A stretch of 64,000 nucleotides of DNA from Nocardioides sp. S5 (GTDB taxonomy: Bacteria > Actinomycetota > Actinomycetes > Propionibacteriales > Nocardioidaceae). Under the pieces are notes generated by a model. The model worked only from the letters and a program-made list of their open reading frames with translations. It did no database searches and was not told the origin of the DNA. The stretch spans positions 1,612,001 through 1,676,000 of the forward strand of contig NZ_CP022296.1 in NCBI RefSeq assembly GCF_017310035.1, read 5' to 3'. Positions 7,641-19,454 of the stretch are shown here, in pieces (position 1 is the stretch's first letter; the number at the start of each line of letters is the position of its first letter). The position numbers and the translations under genes were made by a program.

Positions 7641-7679
7641 CATGCCAACACCCCGCAGCACGCCACAAGAGGACACGCC

Positions 7680-10178
<2,499 letters not shown>

Positions 10179-10182
10179 CACG

Positions 10183-10226
10183 ACGACGAACGGCCCCGCG
10201 GCATGCGCCGCGGGGCCGTTCGTCGT
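10183..10226. terminator. Bidirectional terminator between leuS and the subtilase gene
   Basis: A 20-bp perfect stem with loop ATGC centred at 10204 spans the gap between convergent leuS and the protease gene. It can end both transcripts. Confidence 0.85.
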
Positions 10227-10253
10227 TCTGTGGTTCAGTCCCTCAGGGGAGCG

Positions 10254-11840
10254 TCACGGACGGTCGAGGCCGAACGTGTAGCTGCCCGAGCCGGAGTAGG
10301 ACTCCACGCGCCACGAGTAGTAGCCCGCGGTGCCGGTGTAGGTGATCTTCTCCTCGGAGGTGCTGGTCACGCCCTGCGCGACGACCACCCAGGTGGAGCC
10401 GTTCCACTTCTCGAGGTAGAGGTCGAAGTCGGTGCCCGCCGGGCCCGAGACGCAGCCGACGTGGGTGCCGGCGCCGGAGTTGTAGTAGTCGTTCGTGCCG
10501 GGGTGGTAGGACACGCCACCGGAGGTGAGCGAGCCGGACTCGGTCTCCGGCATGGTGCTGCACGTGGTCGGCGTCGGGGTCGGGGTCGGCGTGGTGCCGC
10601 CGGTGCCGATGTAGAGCAGGCGGTTCGGCGAGCCGGTGCCGGCGTTGGTGACCTTGTTGGGCGTCGAGGCCGAGATCAGCGCGTTGCCGACGGTGGCCGG
10701 CGAGGCCGACGGGTTGCCCTGGAGGTAGAGCGCGGCCGCCCCCGCGACGTGCGGGGTGGCCATCGACGTGCCGCTGATGGTGTTGGTCGCCGAGGTGCCG
10801 GTGTGCCACGCGGAGGTGATGTTGGACCCCGGGGCGAACATGTCGAGGCAGGAGCCGATGTTGCTGAAGCTCGAGCGCGCGTCGGTGTTGGTGGTGGAGC
10901 CGATGGTGAGGCCGGCCGCCACGCGGGAGGGCGAGCCGTTGCACGCGTTCGCGCCGGAGTCGTTGCCCGCGGCCAGCGCGTAGGTCACGCCGTCGGCGAT
11001 CGAGTTGTTCACGGCGGTGTCGAGCGCGCTCGAGATCCCGCCGCCGAGGCTCATGTTGGCGACCGCGGGCGAGCCGGCGGTGTGGTTCTGCGTGACCCAG
11101 TCGACGCCGGCGATGACACCGGAGTTGGAGCCGCTGCCGGCGCAGTCGAGGACGCGGACGGCCACGAGGCGTACGCCCTTGGCCACGCCGTAGGTCGAGC
11201 CGCCGACGGTGCCGGCGACGTGCGTGCCGTGGCCGTTGCAGTCGGTGGTGCCGCGGCCGTCGTTGATCGCGGTGTAGCCGGAGACCGCACGGCCGCCGAA
11301 CTGGGTGTGGGTGGTGAGGATGCCGGTGTCGATGACGTACGCCGTCACGCCCGCGCCGGTGGCGTTGTAGGTGTAGGAGTTGTTCAGCGGCAGGTCGCGC
11401 TGGTCGATGCGGTCCAGGCCCCAGGTCGCCGGCGACTGGGTCGCGGCGAGCTGCACCGGACGGTCGGCCTCGATGTAGGCGACGTTGGGGTTGTTGCGCA
11501 GCGCAGCCAGGGCCTTGTCGTTGAGCTTGGCGGCGAAGCCGTCGAGCACCGTGCTGTAGCTGTGGGTGACGGTGGCGCCGTCCGCGCGCACCTCGGCCTT
11601 GGCGGCGCGCAGGCTCTTGCCCGGGGCCTCCTTGTCGAGCACGACGATGTAGCGGTCGTCGGCCGACGTGCCGATCACCGGCGCCTTGCCGTCGTCGGCG
11701 ACGGACGCCGCAGGAGCCTCCTGCGGCTTCTCCCCGGCTGCGTGGGTGGCGGCCTGGGAGGTGGTGGGCGTCAGCGCGAGGGTGGCGCCGGCCAGGGTGA
11801 CCGCGAGGCCGGTGGCCAGGCGGGGGTGGACAGGGTTCAT
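10254..11840 (-). CDS. Secreted subtilisin-like serine protease (S8) with pro- and PPC domains
   Basis: A 528-residue exported protease. It has a signal peptide (residues 1 to about 31, ending SQA-ATHA), an I9 propeptide domain (YIVVLDK at 64-70 to AYIEADRP at 121-128), then a proteinase K-type S8 catalytic domain. The triad is Asp171 (VIDTG), His204 (GHGTHVAG) and Ser359 (GTSMATPHV), with oxyanion Asn293 (AAGND). [10 protein letters not shown] linker near residue 420 leads to a C-terminal pre-peptidase (PPC) domain with the DFDLYLEKW and YSWRVES motifs. ATG 11840 has GAAGGA about 8 bases upstream. The product probably self-processes outside the cell and degrades proteins. The A+T-rich TTAACACTTAA upstream at about 11920-11930 is the only unusual upstream feature. 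Confidence 0.95.
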   Translation of the reverse strand: MNPVHPRLATGLAVTLAGATLALTPTTSQAATHAAGEKPQEAPAASVADDGKAPVIGTSADDRYIVVLDKEAPGKSLRAAKAEVRADGATVTHSYSTVLDGFAAKLNDKALAALRNNPNVAYIEADRPVQLAATQSPATWGLDRIDQRDLPLNNSYTYNATGAGVTAYVIDTGILTTHTQFGGRAVSGYTAINDGRGTTDCNGHGTHVAGTVGGSTYGVAKGVRLVAVRVLDCAGSGSNSGVIAGVDWVTQNHTAGSPAVANMSLGGGISSALDTAVNNSIADGVTYALAAGNDSGANACNGSPSRVAAGLTIGSTTNTDARSSFSNIGSCLDMFAPGSNITSAWHTGTSATNTISGTSMATPHVAGAAALYLQGNPSASPATVGNALISASTPNKVTNAGTGSPNRLLYIGTGGTTPTPTPTPTTCSTMPETESGSLTSGGVSYHPGTNDYYNSGAGTHVGCVSGPAGTDFDLYLEKWNGSTWVVVAQGVTSTSEEKITYTGTAGYYSWRVESYSGSGSYTFGLDRP

Positions 11841-11963
11841 CAAAGGGTTCCTTCCCGAGAAAGATGGACGAGCAGACCCTGACCGGGCGAGCGGCCCCGC
11901 GACAAGGCTTGACCGTTCCTTAACACTTAACTCAGTCCCCGGCCGGACCCCGCCGGGCGCGGG

Positions 11964-12836
11964 TCAGGCGTCCGGCCAGCTCCAGCGGATGCCCGTCGTG
12001 CCCGGCGCCGTGTCGGAGTGCACCAGGTGCGCGCGGTGGTCGTCGTCGAGCGTGATCGACTGCTCGAGGCCGTCCGCGAAGGACACCACGCCGGCGGGCA
12101 GCGCGCGGGGGTCGAACTCGACCTCGAGGAGGTACTCGCGCATCGGCAGGCGCAGGCGCCGGGTGTACTCGCACTCCTGCGGGCCGGGCGAGGCGGACAC
12201 GACGTCGTACGTCACGATCACCGTCTCGCCGCGTCGCAGTGGGCGGAAGAAGAGCAGCTCCGCGCCCACCACGCCGCCGCTGCGGTCGTGCTCGACGGCG
12301 CCGAGCGAGCAGCCGCGCACCGGCCGGATCCGGGGGAGCGCCACGTCGGTGTCGTCCTGCGCGTGCATCACCACCCGGCGGTCGGGGCCGTCGACGCGGG
12401 CGCGCATCGCCTGGCGCACCGTCAGGCTGACCTGGCGGCGGTCCGGGCCGATGCGGAGCACGTCGTGGACCGACACCCGCGCCAGGTGGGTGTCCCAGCT
12501 GGTGTCCAGGCGACCCAGCACCGCGGCGTGCGGCTGCTCGGGCCACAGCGTCTCGAGACCTCGTACGGCGTGGCGCGGGGCGCGCTCGCGGGTGTCGGGC
12601 AGAGACCGGGTCAGGTCGCCCGGGCACAGCCCGAGCACCGTCTCGAGGTGCGGGAGGGCAGCCAGCGAGGACTTGCGGCCGGGGACGCTGCGCCCGGACT
12701 GCCAGTAGCTGAGGGTGGCGGCGCTGACGCTGACCCCGCGCCCGGCGAGGTGGTCGGTGATCCGCTCGAGGCTCAGCCCGCGCGCGTCGATGGCCAGCCG
12801 GAGCGCATCGGCGAAGCTGTCGAGCCTGTCGGGCAT
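11964..12836 (-). CDS. XRE-family transcriptional regulator with large C-terminal domain
   Basis: A 290-residue protein. Residues 4-70 are a helix-turn-helix of XRE type (FADALRLAIDARGLSLERI, then SAATLSYWQSGRSVPGR as recognition region, then LPHLETVLGL). The C-terminal 200 residues are beta-rich and unassigned. ATG 12836 begins MPDRLDSF. It is divergent from DegV with an 85-base gap and lies downstream of the protease promoter region, so a role in controlling the protease is possible but not shown. Confidence 0.8.
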   Translation of the reverse strand: MPDRLDSFADALRLAIDARGLSLERITDHLAGRGVSVSAATLSYWQSGRSVPGRKSSLAALPHLETVLGLCPGDLTRSLPDTRERAPRHAVRGLETLWPEQPHAAVLGRLDTSWDTHLARVSVHDVLRIGPDRRQVSLTVRQAMRARVDGPDRRVVMHAQDDTDVALPRIRPVRGCSLGAVEHDRSGGVVGAELLFFRPLRRGETVIVTYDVVSASPGPQECEYTRRLRLPMREYLLEVEFDPRALPAGVVSFADGLEQSITLDDDHRAHLVHSDTAPGTTGIRWSWPDA

Positions 12837-12921
12837 CTGGACATCCAAGCGGAGGCCGCCAAGCCGCGGCAAGGCGGACGGGCCGCGCTGCCGGGTGGTG
12901 CCAGCCACTAGCCTTCGGGGT

Positions 12922-13785
12922 GTGTCCGGCACCGTCATCGTCACCGACTCGACCGCGAGCCTGCCCGCCGAGGTGGCGCTCGAGCGCGACATCCGGGTCG
13001 TGCCGCTGCAGGTCGTGATCGGTGCCCGGGTGCTCGACGAGGGACCCGACGGCGCGACGCCGGACGTGGTCGCGGAGGCGTTGCGCGACTTCGTGCCGGT
13101 CAGCACCTCGAGGCCCTCACCCGCGCTCCTCGCCGAGCTCTACCGCGACCTCGCGGCCGCCGGCGCGGACGAGATCGTCTCGGTGCACCTCTCGCGCGAG
13201 ATGAGCGGCACCTTCGAGTCCGCCCAGCTCGCCGCCCTCGAGGTCGACGTGCCGGTGCACGTGGTGGACTCCGGGCAGGTCGGGATCGCCACCGGCTACG
13301 CCGCGCTCACCGCCGCCGACGTGCGCGACGCCGGCGGCAGCGGCGAGGCGGCGGCCGAGGCGGCGCGGGCGCGCGGTCGCGCCGCGACCTCGCTCTTCTA
13401 CGTCGACACCCTGGAGTACCTGCGCCGCGGGGGCCGGATCGGGGCCGCGGCCGCGATCTTCGGCAGCGCCCTGTCGGTGAAACCCCTGCTCGAGATCGCG
13501 GACGGCAGGGTCGTGCCGCGCGAGCGGGTGCGTACGGCGTCGCGTGCCCTCGCCCGGCTCGCGGACCTCGCGGTGGAGGCGGCGGGTGACGCGGCGGTGG
13601 ACGTCTGCGTCTCCCACCTCGCCAACGCCGACCGTGCCGAGGAGCTGGCCGCTGCGCTCACCGAGCGGTTGGCCGCCGGCCTGGAGGGGCGCGAGGTGAT
13701 GTGCGGTGAGCTCGGCGCGGTGCTCGGCGCCCACGTCGGTCCCGGCATGGTCGCCGTCTGCGTCTCGCCGCGCCCGACCTCCTGA
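12922..13785 (+). CDS. DegV family fatty-acid-binding protein
   Basis: A 287-residue DegV/FakB-type protein. VIVTDSTASLP at residues 4-14 and VPVSTSRPSPALL near 60-72 are the family's fatty-acid-carboxylate contacts. LSREMSGTFESAQLA and LEYLRRGGRIG also match. In FakAB systems FakB presents fatty acid to kinase FakA; no FakA is seen nearby. GTG 12922 follows TAGCCT (12909-12914) after 7 bases, so translation is probably leaderless. A terminator hairpin follows the gene. Confidence 0.9.
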   Translation: MSGTVIVTDSTASLPAEVALERDIRVVPLQVVIGARVLDEGPDGATPDVVAEALRDFVPVSTSRPSPALLAELYRDLAAAGADEIVSVHLSREMSGTFESAQLAALEVDVPVHVVDSGQVGIATGYAALTAADVRDAGGSGEAAAEAARARGRAATSLFYVDTLEYLRRGGRIGAAAAIFGSALSVKPLLEIADGRVVPRERVRTASRALARLADLAVEAAGDAAVDVCVSHLANADRAEELAAALTERLAAGLEGREVMCGELGAVLGAHVGPGMVAVCVSPRPTS

Positions 13786-13807
13786 CGGCTGTCCACAGAT
13801 CGTCCCG

Positions 13808-13827
13808 CACCCCTGTCGGCAGGGGTG
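13808..13827 (+). terminator. Hairpin terminator after degV
   Basis: CACCCCTG-TCGG-CAGGGGTG is a perfect 8-bp stem and tetraloop, 22 bases past the DegV stop and just before the comEA -10. Confidence 0.65.
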
Positions 13828-13849
13828 TCGGCCTTCCTAGCGTGGAGGC

Positions 13850-14755
13850 ATGCGCCGAAACCAGTCGTCCGCCGAGCACGCCGAGGCGGTGTCGCGGCGG
13901 CTCGCCTCGCTCAGTGCCGAGCTCGCGGCGGTCCGTGGGGAGCCGCGCGCGGGGGAGCCTGCGTCCGGTGAGCCCTGGCCCCACACCCGGGTGCGCGACC
14001 GCAGTGGCGACGTCGGACCCGTGGTGGCGCCGGTCGCGGCGCCCGTGACGCTGGCGGTCCCGGGGCGCCACGCGTCGCGACGGGTGCGGATCGGCGGGCT
14101 GCAGCTCGGTCCGGTGCACCTCGCGGTGGTGGCCGTGGTCGCGGCGGTGGCGGTCGGGCTGGCCGCCTGGTGGGTCGTGCGGGACCAGGCCGAGGCGGTC
14201 CCGGTGCGGGTCGATACCACTGCGCCGGCGCCGCTGACGTCGCTGAGCCCCGACGCCGCTGGGGCCGACGCAGGTGCGGCCGCCGGTTCCGAGGCGACCG
14301 GGGACGGGGCGGGGGAGGCGGGGGAGGTGGTGGAGGTGGTGGTCGACGTGGCCGGCAAGGTCCGCCGGCCGGGCATCGCGGTGCTGCCGGTGGGGTCCAG
14401 GGTCGTCGATGCTCTGGAGGCGGCCGGGGGAGCCCGGCGCGGGGTCGACCTCACCGGGCTCAACCTCGCCCGCCCCCTCGTCGACGGCGAGCAGGTGCTG
14501 GTGGGAGTGGCGCCGGCGCCGGGGGTGGCCGGCACCCTGACGTCCCCCGCCCCGGCCGGCGGGTCGCTGGTCAACCTCAACTCCGCCGACCTCGCGGCGC
14601 TCGACACGCTGCCCGGGGTGGGGCCGGTGACGGCCGAGGCGATCGTGTCGTGGCGCGAGGACAACGGCGGGTTCACCTCGGTCGAGGAGCTGCTCGAGGT
14701 GGACGGCATCGGGGAGGCGACCCTCGAGGACCTCGCGCCGCTCGTCACCCTCTGA
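13850..14755 (+). CDS. comEA: ComEA helix-hairpin-helix DNA-binding protein
   Basis: A 301-residue membrane-anchored DNA receptor. It has a cytoplasmic N-terminus of about 85 residues, one membrane helix at about 87-105 (VHLAVVAVVAAVAVGLAAWWVV), an acidic linker, a SLBB domain (VVDVAGKVRRPGI to VDGEQVLV) and two C-terminal HhH motifs (LNSADLAALDTLPGVGPVTAEAI and VEELLEVDGIGEATLEDL). ComEA binds incoming DNA for uptake through ComEC, which follows 3 bases later. TAGCGT (13838-13843) ends 6 bases before ATG 13850. Confidence 0.95.
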   Translation: MRRNQSSAEHAEAVSRRLASLSAELAAVRGEPRAGEPASGEPWPHTRVRDRSGDVGPVVAPVAAPVTLAVPGRHASRRVRIGGLQLGPVHLAVVAVVAAVAVGLAAWWVVRDQAEAVPVRVDTTAPAPLTSLSPDAAGADAGAAAGSEATGDGAGEAGEVVEVVVDVAGKVRRPGIAVLPVGSRVVDALEAAGGARRGVDLTGLNLARPLVDGEQVLVGVAPAPGVAGTLTSPAPAGGSLVNLNSADLAALDTLPGVGPVTAEAIVSWREDNGGFTSVEELLEVDGIGEATLEDLAPLVTL

Positions 14756-14758
14756 CCC

Positions 14759-17026
14759 GTGCCCGACCTGCGCGCGGTCGCGCTCGGTGTCGGCGCGTGG
14801 GTGGGGGCGCTCCTCGTGCTGCTGCTGCCGGGGTGGGTCGCCCTGGGGGCCGTGGTGACGGTCGTCGCCGCCGCGGTGCTGCTCGTCGCTCGGCGCACCC
14901 TCGCGGCAGCCTGGCTGGGGCCGGTGGCCGCACTGGCGGCGGTCGCGGGCGTGGCCACCCTCCAGCTCACGCTGGTCGCGACCTCACCGCTCACCGCGCT
15001 CGCCGAGGAGTCGGCGGTCGTCGACGTGCGGCTCGAGCTCACCTCCGACGTACGTGTCGTGGCGGGACGCTACGGCGACCTCCAGGTGGTGCGGGCCACG
15101 GTGTCGCGGGTCGAGGGCCGGGGCAGTGCCTGGGCGCTGACTGCGCCGGTGGTGGTGATGGCGGGCGCGGACTGGCCGCGCCTGCCGCTCGGCACGACCC
15201 TGGAGACCACCGCCCGGCTGGTGCCCGGCGACGGCGAGGAGGCAGCGCTGGTGCGCCCGACGGGGGAGCCCCGCGTGGTCGCCGACCCCGACGTGTGGTG
15301 GGACGCCGCGGCAGCCGTACGCCGCTCCGTGCGCGCCGCGGTCGCCGGCCGGGACGCCGACGCGCGCGAGCTGGTGCCGGCCCTGGTGGTGGGTGACGAC
15401 GGCGGCCTCGACCCGGACCTCGCCGACGACTTCCGCACCACCGGGCTCACGCACCTGCTGGCGGTGAGCGGCACCAACCTCACGCTCGTCGTCGGCGCCC
15501 TGCTCATCCTGGGCCGCTGGCTCGGTGTGCGCGGTCGATGGCTGCACGTGCTGGCCGCCGTCGGCATCGCCGGCTTCGTGCTGACCGCGCGCGCCGAGCC
15601 CAGCGTCGTACGCGCCGCGGCGATGGGGACGGTCGCGCTCGTCGGGATGGGCAGCAACGGCCGCTCACGCGGGACGCGCGGGCTCGGGGTGGCCGTGCTC
15701 GCCCTCCTCCTGCTCTGGCCGCGGCTGGCGGTGACGGCCGGCTTCGCGCTCTCCGTGCTCGCCACGGCCGGGATCCTGCTGCTCGCGCCGGTGTGGCGCG
15801 ACGCCCTGCGCCGCTGGACACCGCGGTGGGTGGCCGAGGCCGTCTCGGTGCCGCTGGCCGCGCAGGTGGCGTGCACCCCCGTCGTCGCGGCGTTGTCCGG
15901 CCAGGTCAGCCTCGTCGCGGTCGGCGCCAACCTGCTGGCCGCCCCGGCCGTCGCCCCGGCCACTGTCCTCGGCCTCGGCGGCGGGCTGCTCGGGCTGGTC
16001 TGGGGGCCGCTGGGGGCCGTGGTCGGCGCGCCCGCTGCGTGGTCGGCGGGATGGATCATCACGGTCGCCCGCTGGGGCGCGGCGGTCCCGACCGCCGCGA
16101 TCGACTGGGGCACCGGACCGGCAGCGCTCCTCGCCCTGACCCTCGCGTGCCTGGTGTCCGTGCCGGTGGCGCCGAGGCTGCTCGGCAACCCCGCGTCCAC
16201 GCTGGCGTGCACCGGGCTGCTCGTCGTGGTGATGCTCGTCCGGCCCCCGACGCCGGGCTGGCCGCCCGAGGGGTGGGTGCTGGCCGCCTGCGACGTGGGA
16301 CAGGGCGACGGCCTGGTGCTGCGGGCGGGGGAGCGCGCGGCCGTGGTGGTCGACGCGGGTCCTGACCCGGCCTTGATGGACGCGTGCCTCGACCGGCTCG
16401 AGGTCGAGGAGGTGCCGCTGCTGCTGCTCACCCACTTCCACGCCGACCACGTCGACGGGGTGGCGGGAGTCCTCGAGGGGCGCGAGGTCGGGGTGGTCGA
16501 GGGCACCGGGCTGCTCGACCCGGTCGCCGGGGTGGAGGCGGTGGAGACGGCGGCGGGGCGCGACCCGGACGTGGCGGCATACGGCGGCACGCGCAGGTTC
16601 GGCGAGGTCACCCTGCAGGCCGTCTGGCCGCCCCCGGGGGCCAGACGCACGGACCCCAGCGAGAGCGCCCCCAACAACGCCAGCGTCGTGGTCCTGGCCG
16701 AGGTCGGCGGCCTGCGGGTCCTGCTGACCGGCGACGTCGAGCCGTCGGCGCAGGCCGCGCTGGCGCGCGACGTGGCGGGCCTGGAGGTCGACGTCCTCAA
16801 GGTGCCCCACCACGGCAGCCGGCACCAGGACCTCGACTGGCTGACCTCGCTGCGGGCAAGGGTGGCGCTGGTGTCAGTGGGGGAGGACAACGACTACGGG
16901 CACCCGGCGACCGACGTCCTCGCCGCCCTGGACGCGGCGGGCGCGGAGGTGTGGCGCACGGACCTGGCGGGCGACGTCGTGGTGGTCGTGCGGCGGGGCG
17001 AGGTCGGTGTCGTCACCCGCGACTAG
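14759..17026 (+). CDS. comEC: ComEC/Rec2 DNA-uptake channel with metallo-beta-lactamase domain
   Basis: A 755-residue polytopic protein. The N-terminal region has several membrane helices, the competence domain is marked by THLLAVSGTNL near residues 228-238, and further helices follow. The C-terminal metallo-beta-lactamase domain has DVGQGDG, LLTHFHADHVDG and PHHGS. The nuclease-like metal ligands look intact, so strand degradation at the membrane is plausible. It starts at GTG 14759 right after comEA, and its TAG stop is also the first three bases of the TAGGCT -10 of holA. Confidence 0.95.
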   Translation: MPDLRAVALGVGAWVGALLVLLLPGWVALGAVVTVVAAAVLLVARRTLAAAWLGPVAALAAVAGVATLQLTLVATSPLTALAEESAVVDVRLELTSDVRVVAGRYGDLQVVRATVSRVEGRGSAWALTAPVVVMAGADWPRLPLGTTLETTARLVPGDGEEAALVRPTGEPRVVADPDVWWDAAAAVRRSVRAAVAGRDADARELVPALVVGDDGGLDPDLADDFRTTGLTHLLAVSGTNLTLVVGALLILGRWLGVRGRWLHVLAAVGIAGFVLTARAEPSVVRAAAMGTVALVGMGSNGRSRGTRGLGVAVLALLLLWPRLAVTAGFALSVLATAGILLLAPVWRDALRRWTPRWVAEAVSVPLAAQVACTPVVAALSGQVSLVAVGANLLAAPAVAPATVLGLGGGLLGLVWGPLGAVVGAPAAWSAGWIITVARWGAAVPTAAIDWGTGPAALLALTLACLVSVPVAPRLLGNPASTLACTGLLVVVMLVRPPTPGWPPEGWVLAACDVGQGDGLVLRAGERAAVVVDAGPDPALMDACLDRLEVEEVPLLLLTHFHADHVDGVAGVLEGREVGVVEGTGLLDPVAGVEAVETAAGRDPDVAAYGGTRRFGEVTLQAVWPPPGARRTDPSESAPNNASVVVLAEVGGLRVLLTGDVEPSAQAALARDVAGLEVDVLKVPHHGSRHQDLDWLTSLRARVALVSVGEDNDYGHPATDVLAALDAAGAEVWRTDLAGDVVVVVRRGEVGVVTRD

Positions 17027-17038
17027 GCTGGCCCCACC

Positions 17039-18025
17039 ATGGCTCGCACTCCCTCCGCCGCTCAGGTCCTCGGCCGCGTCGTCCTCGTGACGGGCAAGGA
17101 GGAATACCTCTCCGCGCGCACGGTCGGCTCGGTCCGCGAGGCCGTCCGGGCCCACGACGCAGAGGCCGAGCTCGCCGAGTCGGCGGCCTCCGAGCTCACC
17201 CTGGCCTCGCTGGGCGAGATGTCCGCGCCGTCGCTCTTCTCCTCGATCCGCTGCGTGGTCGTCCGCGGTCTGGAGGACCTGCCCGACGAGTCCGTCGACG
17301 GCCTCCTGTCCTACTGCGACGCCCCGGCCGACGACGTCGCGCTCGTGCTGGTGCACTCCGGCGGGCAGAAGGGCAGCGGCGTGCTCACCAAGCTGCGCAA
17401 GCTCGCAGCCGTGACCGAGGTGAAGTCCGAGGAGATCAAGGCCAGCGAGATGCCCGGCTTCGTGACCTCCGAGGTCGCCTCGCACGGCGCGAAGATCGCC
17501 TCGGACGCCGCGACCTTCCTCGTGCAGGCCATCGGCCACGACCTGCGCTCACTGGCGGCTGCTGCCGACCAGCTCACCAACGACTACCCCGGCGAGCAGC
17601 TCACGGTCGAGAAGGTCCAGCGCTACTTCGGCGGCCGCGCGGAGGCCAAGTCCTTCACCGTCGCCGACGCCGCCTTCTCCGGCAAGCGCGCGCTGGCGCT
17701 CGAGGAGCTGCGGTGGGCGCTCGACACCGGCACGGCCGGGGTGCTCGTGACGTCCGCGATGGCGGCCTCGGCCCGCGGCCTGGCTCGCTACCTCGGAGCC
17801 TCCCGCGGGGCGCGCGACGCCGACCTCGCCCGCGACCTCGGCGTGCCGCCGTGGAAGGTGCGGACCGTGCGCGAGCAGTCGCGCGCCTGGACGCCGGAGG
17901 GGATCGCCGCGGCCGTGCGCGCCGTCGCGGTCGCCGACGCCGACATCAAGGGCCAGGCCCACGACGCGTCCTACACGCTCGAGCGGCTGGTCCTCACCGT
18001 GGCCGGGCTGCGCGAGAGCCGCTGA
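17039..18025 (+). CDS. holA: DNA polymerase III subunit delta
   Basis: A 328-residue clamp-loader subunit. It has the N-terminal VLVTGKEEYL, the EMSAPSLFSSIRCVVVRGLEDL region, a degenerate AAA+ fold and a C-terminal helical collar domain (VPPWKVRTVREQSRAW). It opens the beta clamp within the replisome. TAGGCT at 17024-17029 ends 9 bases before ATG 17039. The order comEA-comEC-holA followed by convergent rpsT is a common actinobacterial arrangement. Confidence 0.95.
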   Translation: MARTPSAAQVLGRVVLVTGKEEYLSARTVGSVREAVRAHDAEAELAESAASELTLASLGEMSAPSLFSSIRCVVVRGLEDLPDESVDGLLSYCDAPADDVALVLVHSGGQKGSGVLTKLRKLAAVTEVKSEEIKASEMPGFVTSEVASHGAKIASDAATFLVQAIGHDLRSLAAAADQLTNDYPGEQLTVEKVQRYFGGRAEAKSFTVADAAFSGKRALALEELRWALDTGTAGVLVTSAMAASARGLARYLGASRGARDADLARDLGVPPWKVRTVREQSRAWTPEGIAAAVRAVAVADADIKGQAHDASYTLERLVLTVAGLRESR

Positions 18026-18049
18026 GGGCCGCAACCGGCCCGAAATGCG

Positions 18050-18076
18050 AAGCACCCGCCACGGGGGCGGGTGCTT
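18050..18076. terminator. Bidirectional terminator between holA and rpsT
   Basis: AAGCACCCGCC and GGCGGGTGCTT form an 11-bp perfect stem around ACGGG in the 67-base gap between the convergent genes. Confidence 0.85.
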
Positions 18077-18092
18077 GCGGTGGGGGGACGAC

Positions 18093-18353
18093 TCAGAGCG
18101 AGGCGGCCTTCTTGGCGATCGACGACTTGCGGTTGGCGGCCTGGTTGGAGTGGATGACACCCTTCGAGGCGGCCTTGTCGAGGGCCTTCATGGCGTCGCG
18201 GCTGGCAGCCACGGCGGCGTCCTTGTCGCCAGCCTCGGACAGCTCGCGGAACTTGCGCACAGCGGTCTTCAGGCGCGACTTCACGGCCTGGTTGCGCTGG
18301 CGCGCCTTCTCGTTCTGCTTGTTGCGCTTGATCTGGGACTTGATGTTCGCCAC
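18093..18353 (-). CDS. rpsT: 30S ribosomal protein S20
   Basis: An 86-residue, very basic protein with the S20 pattern [20 protein letters not shown] at the start and [19 protein letters not shown] near the end. It binds 16S rRNA early in 30S assembly. A minus-strand TAGAGT (18461-18456) with TTGGGC about 18 bases upstream is the likely promoter, lying at the end of the next gene and giving a leader of about 100 bases, which could hold S20 autoregulation (inference). Confidence 0.98.
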   Translation of the reverse strand: MANIKSQIKRNKQNEKARQRNQAVKSRLKTAVRKFRELSEAGDKDAAVAASRDAMKALDKAASKGVIHSNQAANRKSSIAKKAASL

Positions 18354-18464
18354 GTGTGGATCCTCGGATGCTCGAACTGGTCTGGAATGGAAGTCTGGTG
18401 CTGTCGGCTGCCTGGCAACCCCGGTCAGGGGCGGGCGCCGGACACGCAGGGAGAAACTCTACCG

Positions 18465-19454
18465 TCAGGCCTCGTGCGCGCCCAAATCCGTCGTGCGCCG
18501 CGGACCGCTCCAGCGGCCGGTGCGACGAGCGACGGCCTCCAGCATGCGCCGCGACTCCCGGATCCGGAAATCGTTGAGCGTCGGCAGGTTGACGTCGACG
18601 GCCACCCCGGAGCGTACGGCCAGGTGGGCCCCCATGCCCGCGAGGAACGCGGTGACGGCTTCGTCGCCTGCCTGGGCCAGGGCGGGGGAGGTGGCGAGCG
18701 AGGTGTCGAACCACGGCTCGTCCATCCGCTCGAGCCGGGCGAGCAGCGGGTCGGCCCACGCAGGACCGCGGGCCGCCATCCCCCAGTCGAGGAAGACGAT
18801 GTCGCCGCCCGGGCGGCGCAGCATGTTGTCGATCCGGATGTCCCAGTGGGTGAGGTGCCGCATCGGTCGCGCCGCCTGCTCCCGCAGGACGTCCGCCCAG
18901 CCGTGCGGGTCGGTGCGCAGCCAGTCGGGCACCGGTGTCGCGGCCGGTGCGTCGGCCAGGGTCGCGAGCGTGTCCGCCCAGATCCGGAACCGCTCGCCGA
19001 TGTCCGCCAGGTCCACCGACTGCGGGACCTTCCGCTCCTGCAGGACCTCGGAGAGCCGGTCGGTCCCGTCGAGGACCGCTCGCAGCTCCGCGTCGTCGGC
19101 GAAGTCGGGGTGGCGCCCCTCGACGTCCTCGATCAGCAGCGCCACCCAGGCGCCGTCGTCGTACGACGCTCGCAGGGGCGCCCACAGCGGGTGCTCGCCG
19201 AGGTGCTCGAGCACCGCGACCTCGCGGCGGAACAGCCCGGGGGTGTCGGGGTTGAGCTCGGACCCGACCGCCTTGACGAAGGCGCGGGTCCCATCGGCGC
19301 AGGTCAGCCGCGTCGCGCAGCCCGGCGACATGCCGCCGACCTGCTCTGCCGTGCCGACGACGGGGGAGCCCAGCTCCTGCTCGACCCATGCCCGCACAGC
19401 GGCGGGCACGGCGGCGTACGGCAGGCGTACGCCGACCGCGCGGGGTGCGCTCAC
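18465..19454 (-). CDS. Aminoglycoside phosphotransferase (APH)-fold kinase, second of pair
   Basis: A 329-residue APH-family protein. The nucleotide lysine is in TRAFVKAVG, the catalytic loop is LTHWDIRIDNML (HxDxxxxN), and the metal-binding Asp is in VFLDWGMA. GTG 19454 overlaps the TGA of the upstream paralog as GTGA. It shares the SPVVxTAxQxxGxxPG segment with that paralog, so the two arose by duplication. The substrate is unknown, and resistance should not be assumed: many APH-fold proteins phosphorylate sugars or metabolites. Confidence 0.85.
   Translation of the reverse strand: MSAPRAVGVRLPYAAVPAAVRAWVEQELGSPVVGTAEQVGGMSPGCATRLTCADGTRAFVKAVGSELNPDTPGLFRREVAVLEHLGEHPLWAPLRASYDDGAWVALLIEDVEGRHPDFADDAELRAVLDGTDRLSEVLQERKVPQSVDLADIGERFRIWADTLATLADAPAATPVPDWLRTDPHGWADVLREQAARPMRHLTHWDIRIDNMLRRPGGDIVFLDWGMAARGPAWADPLLARLERMDEPWFDTSLATSPALAQAGDEAVTAFLAGMGAHLAVRSGVAVDVNLPTLNDFRIRESRRMLEAVARRTGRWSGPRRTTDLGAHEA

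Noticed and set aside
7541..7679. T-box riboswitch upstream of leuS
   Set aside because: No conserved T-box sequence (GGTGGNACCGCG-like) or specifier stem seen; the sequence fits a short uORF plus terminator instead.
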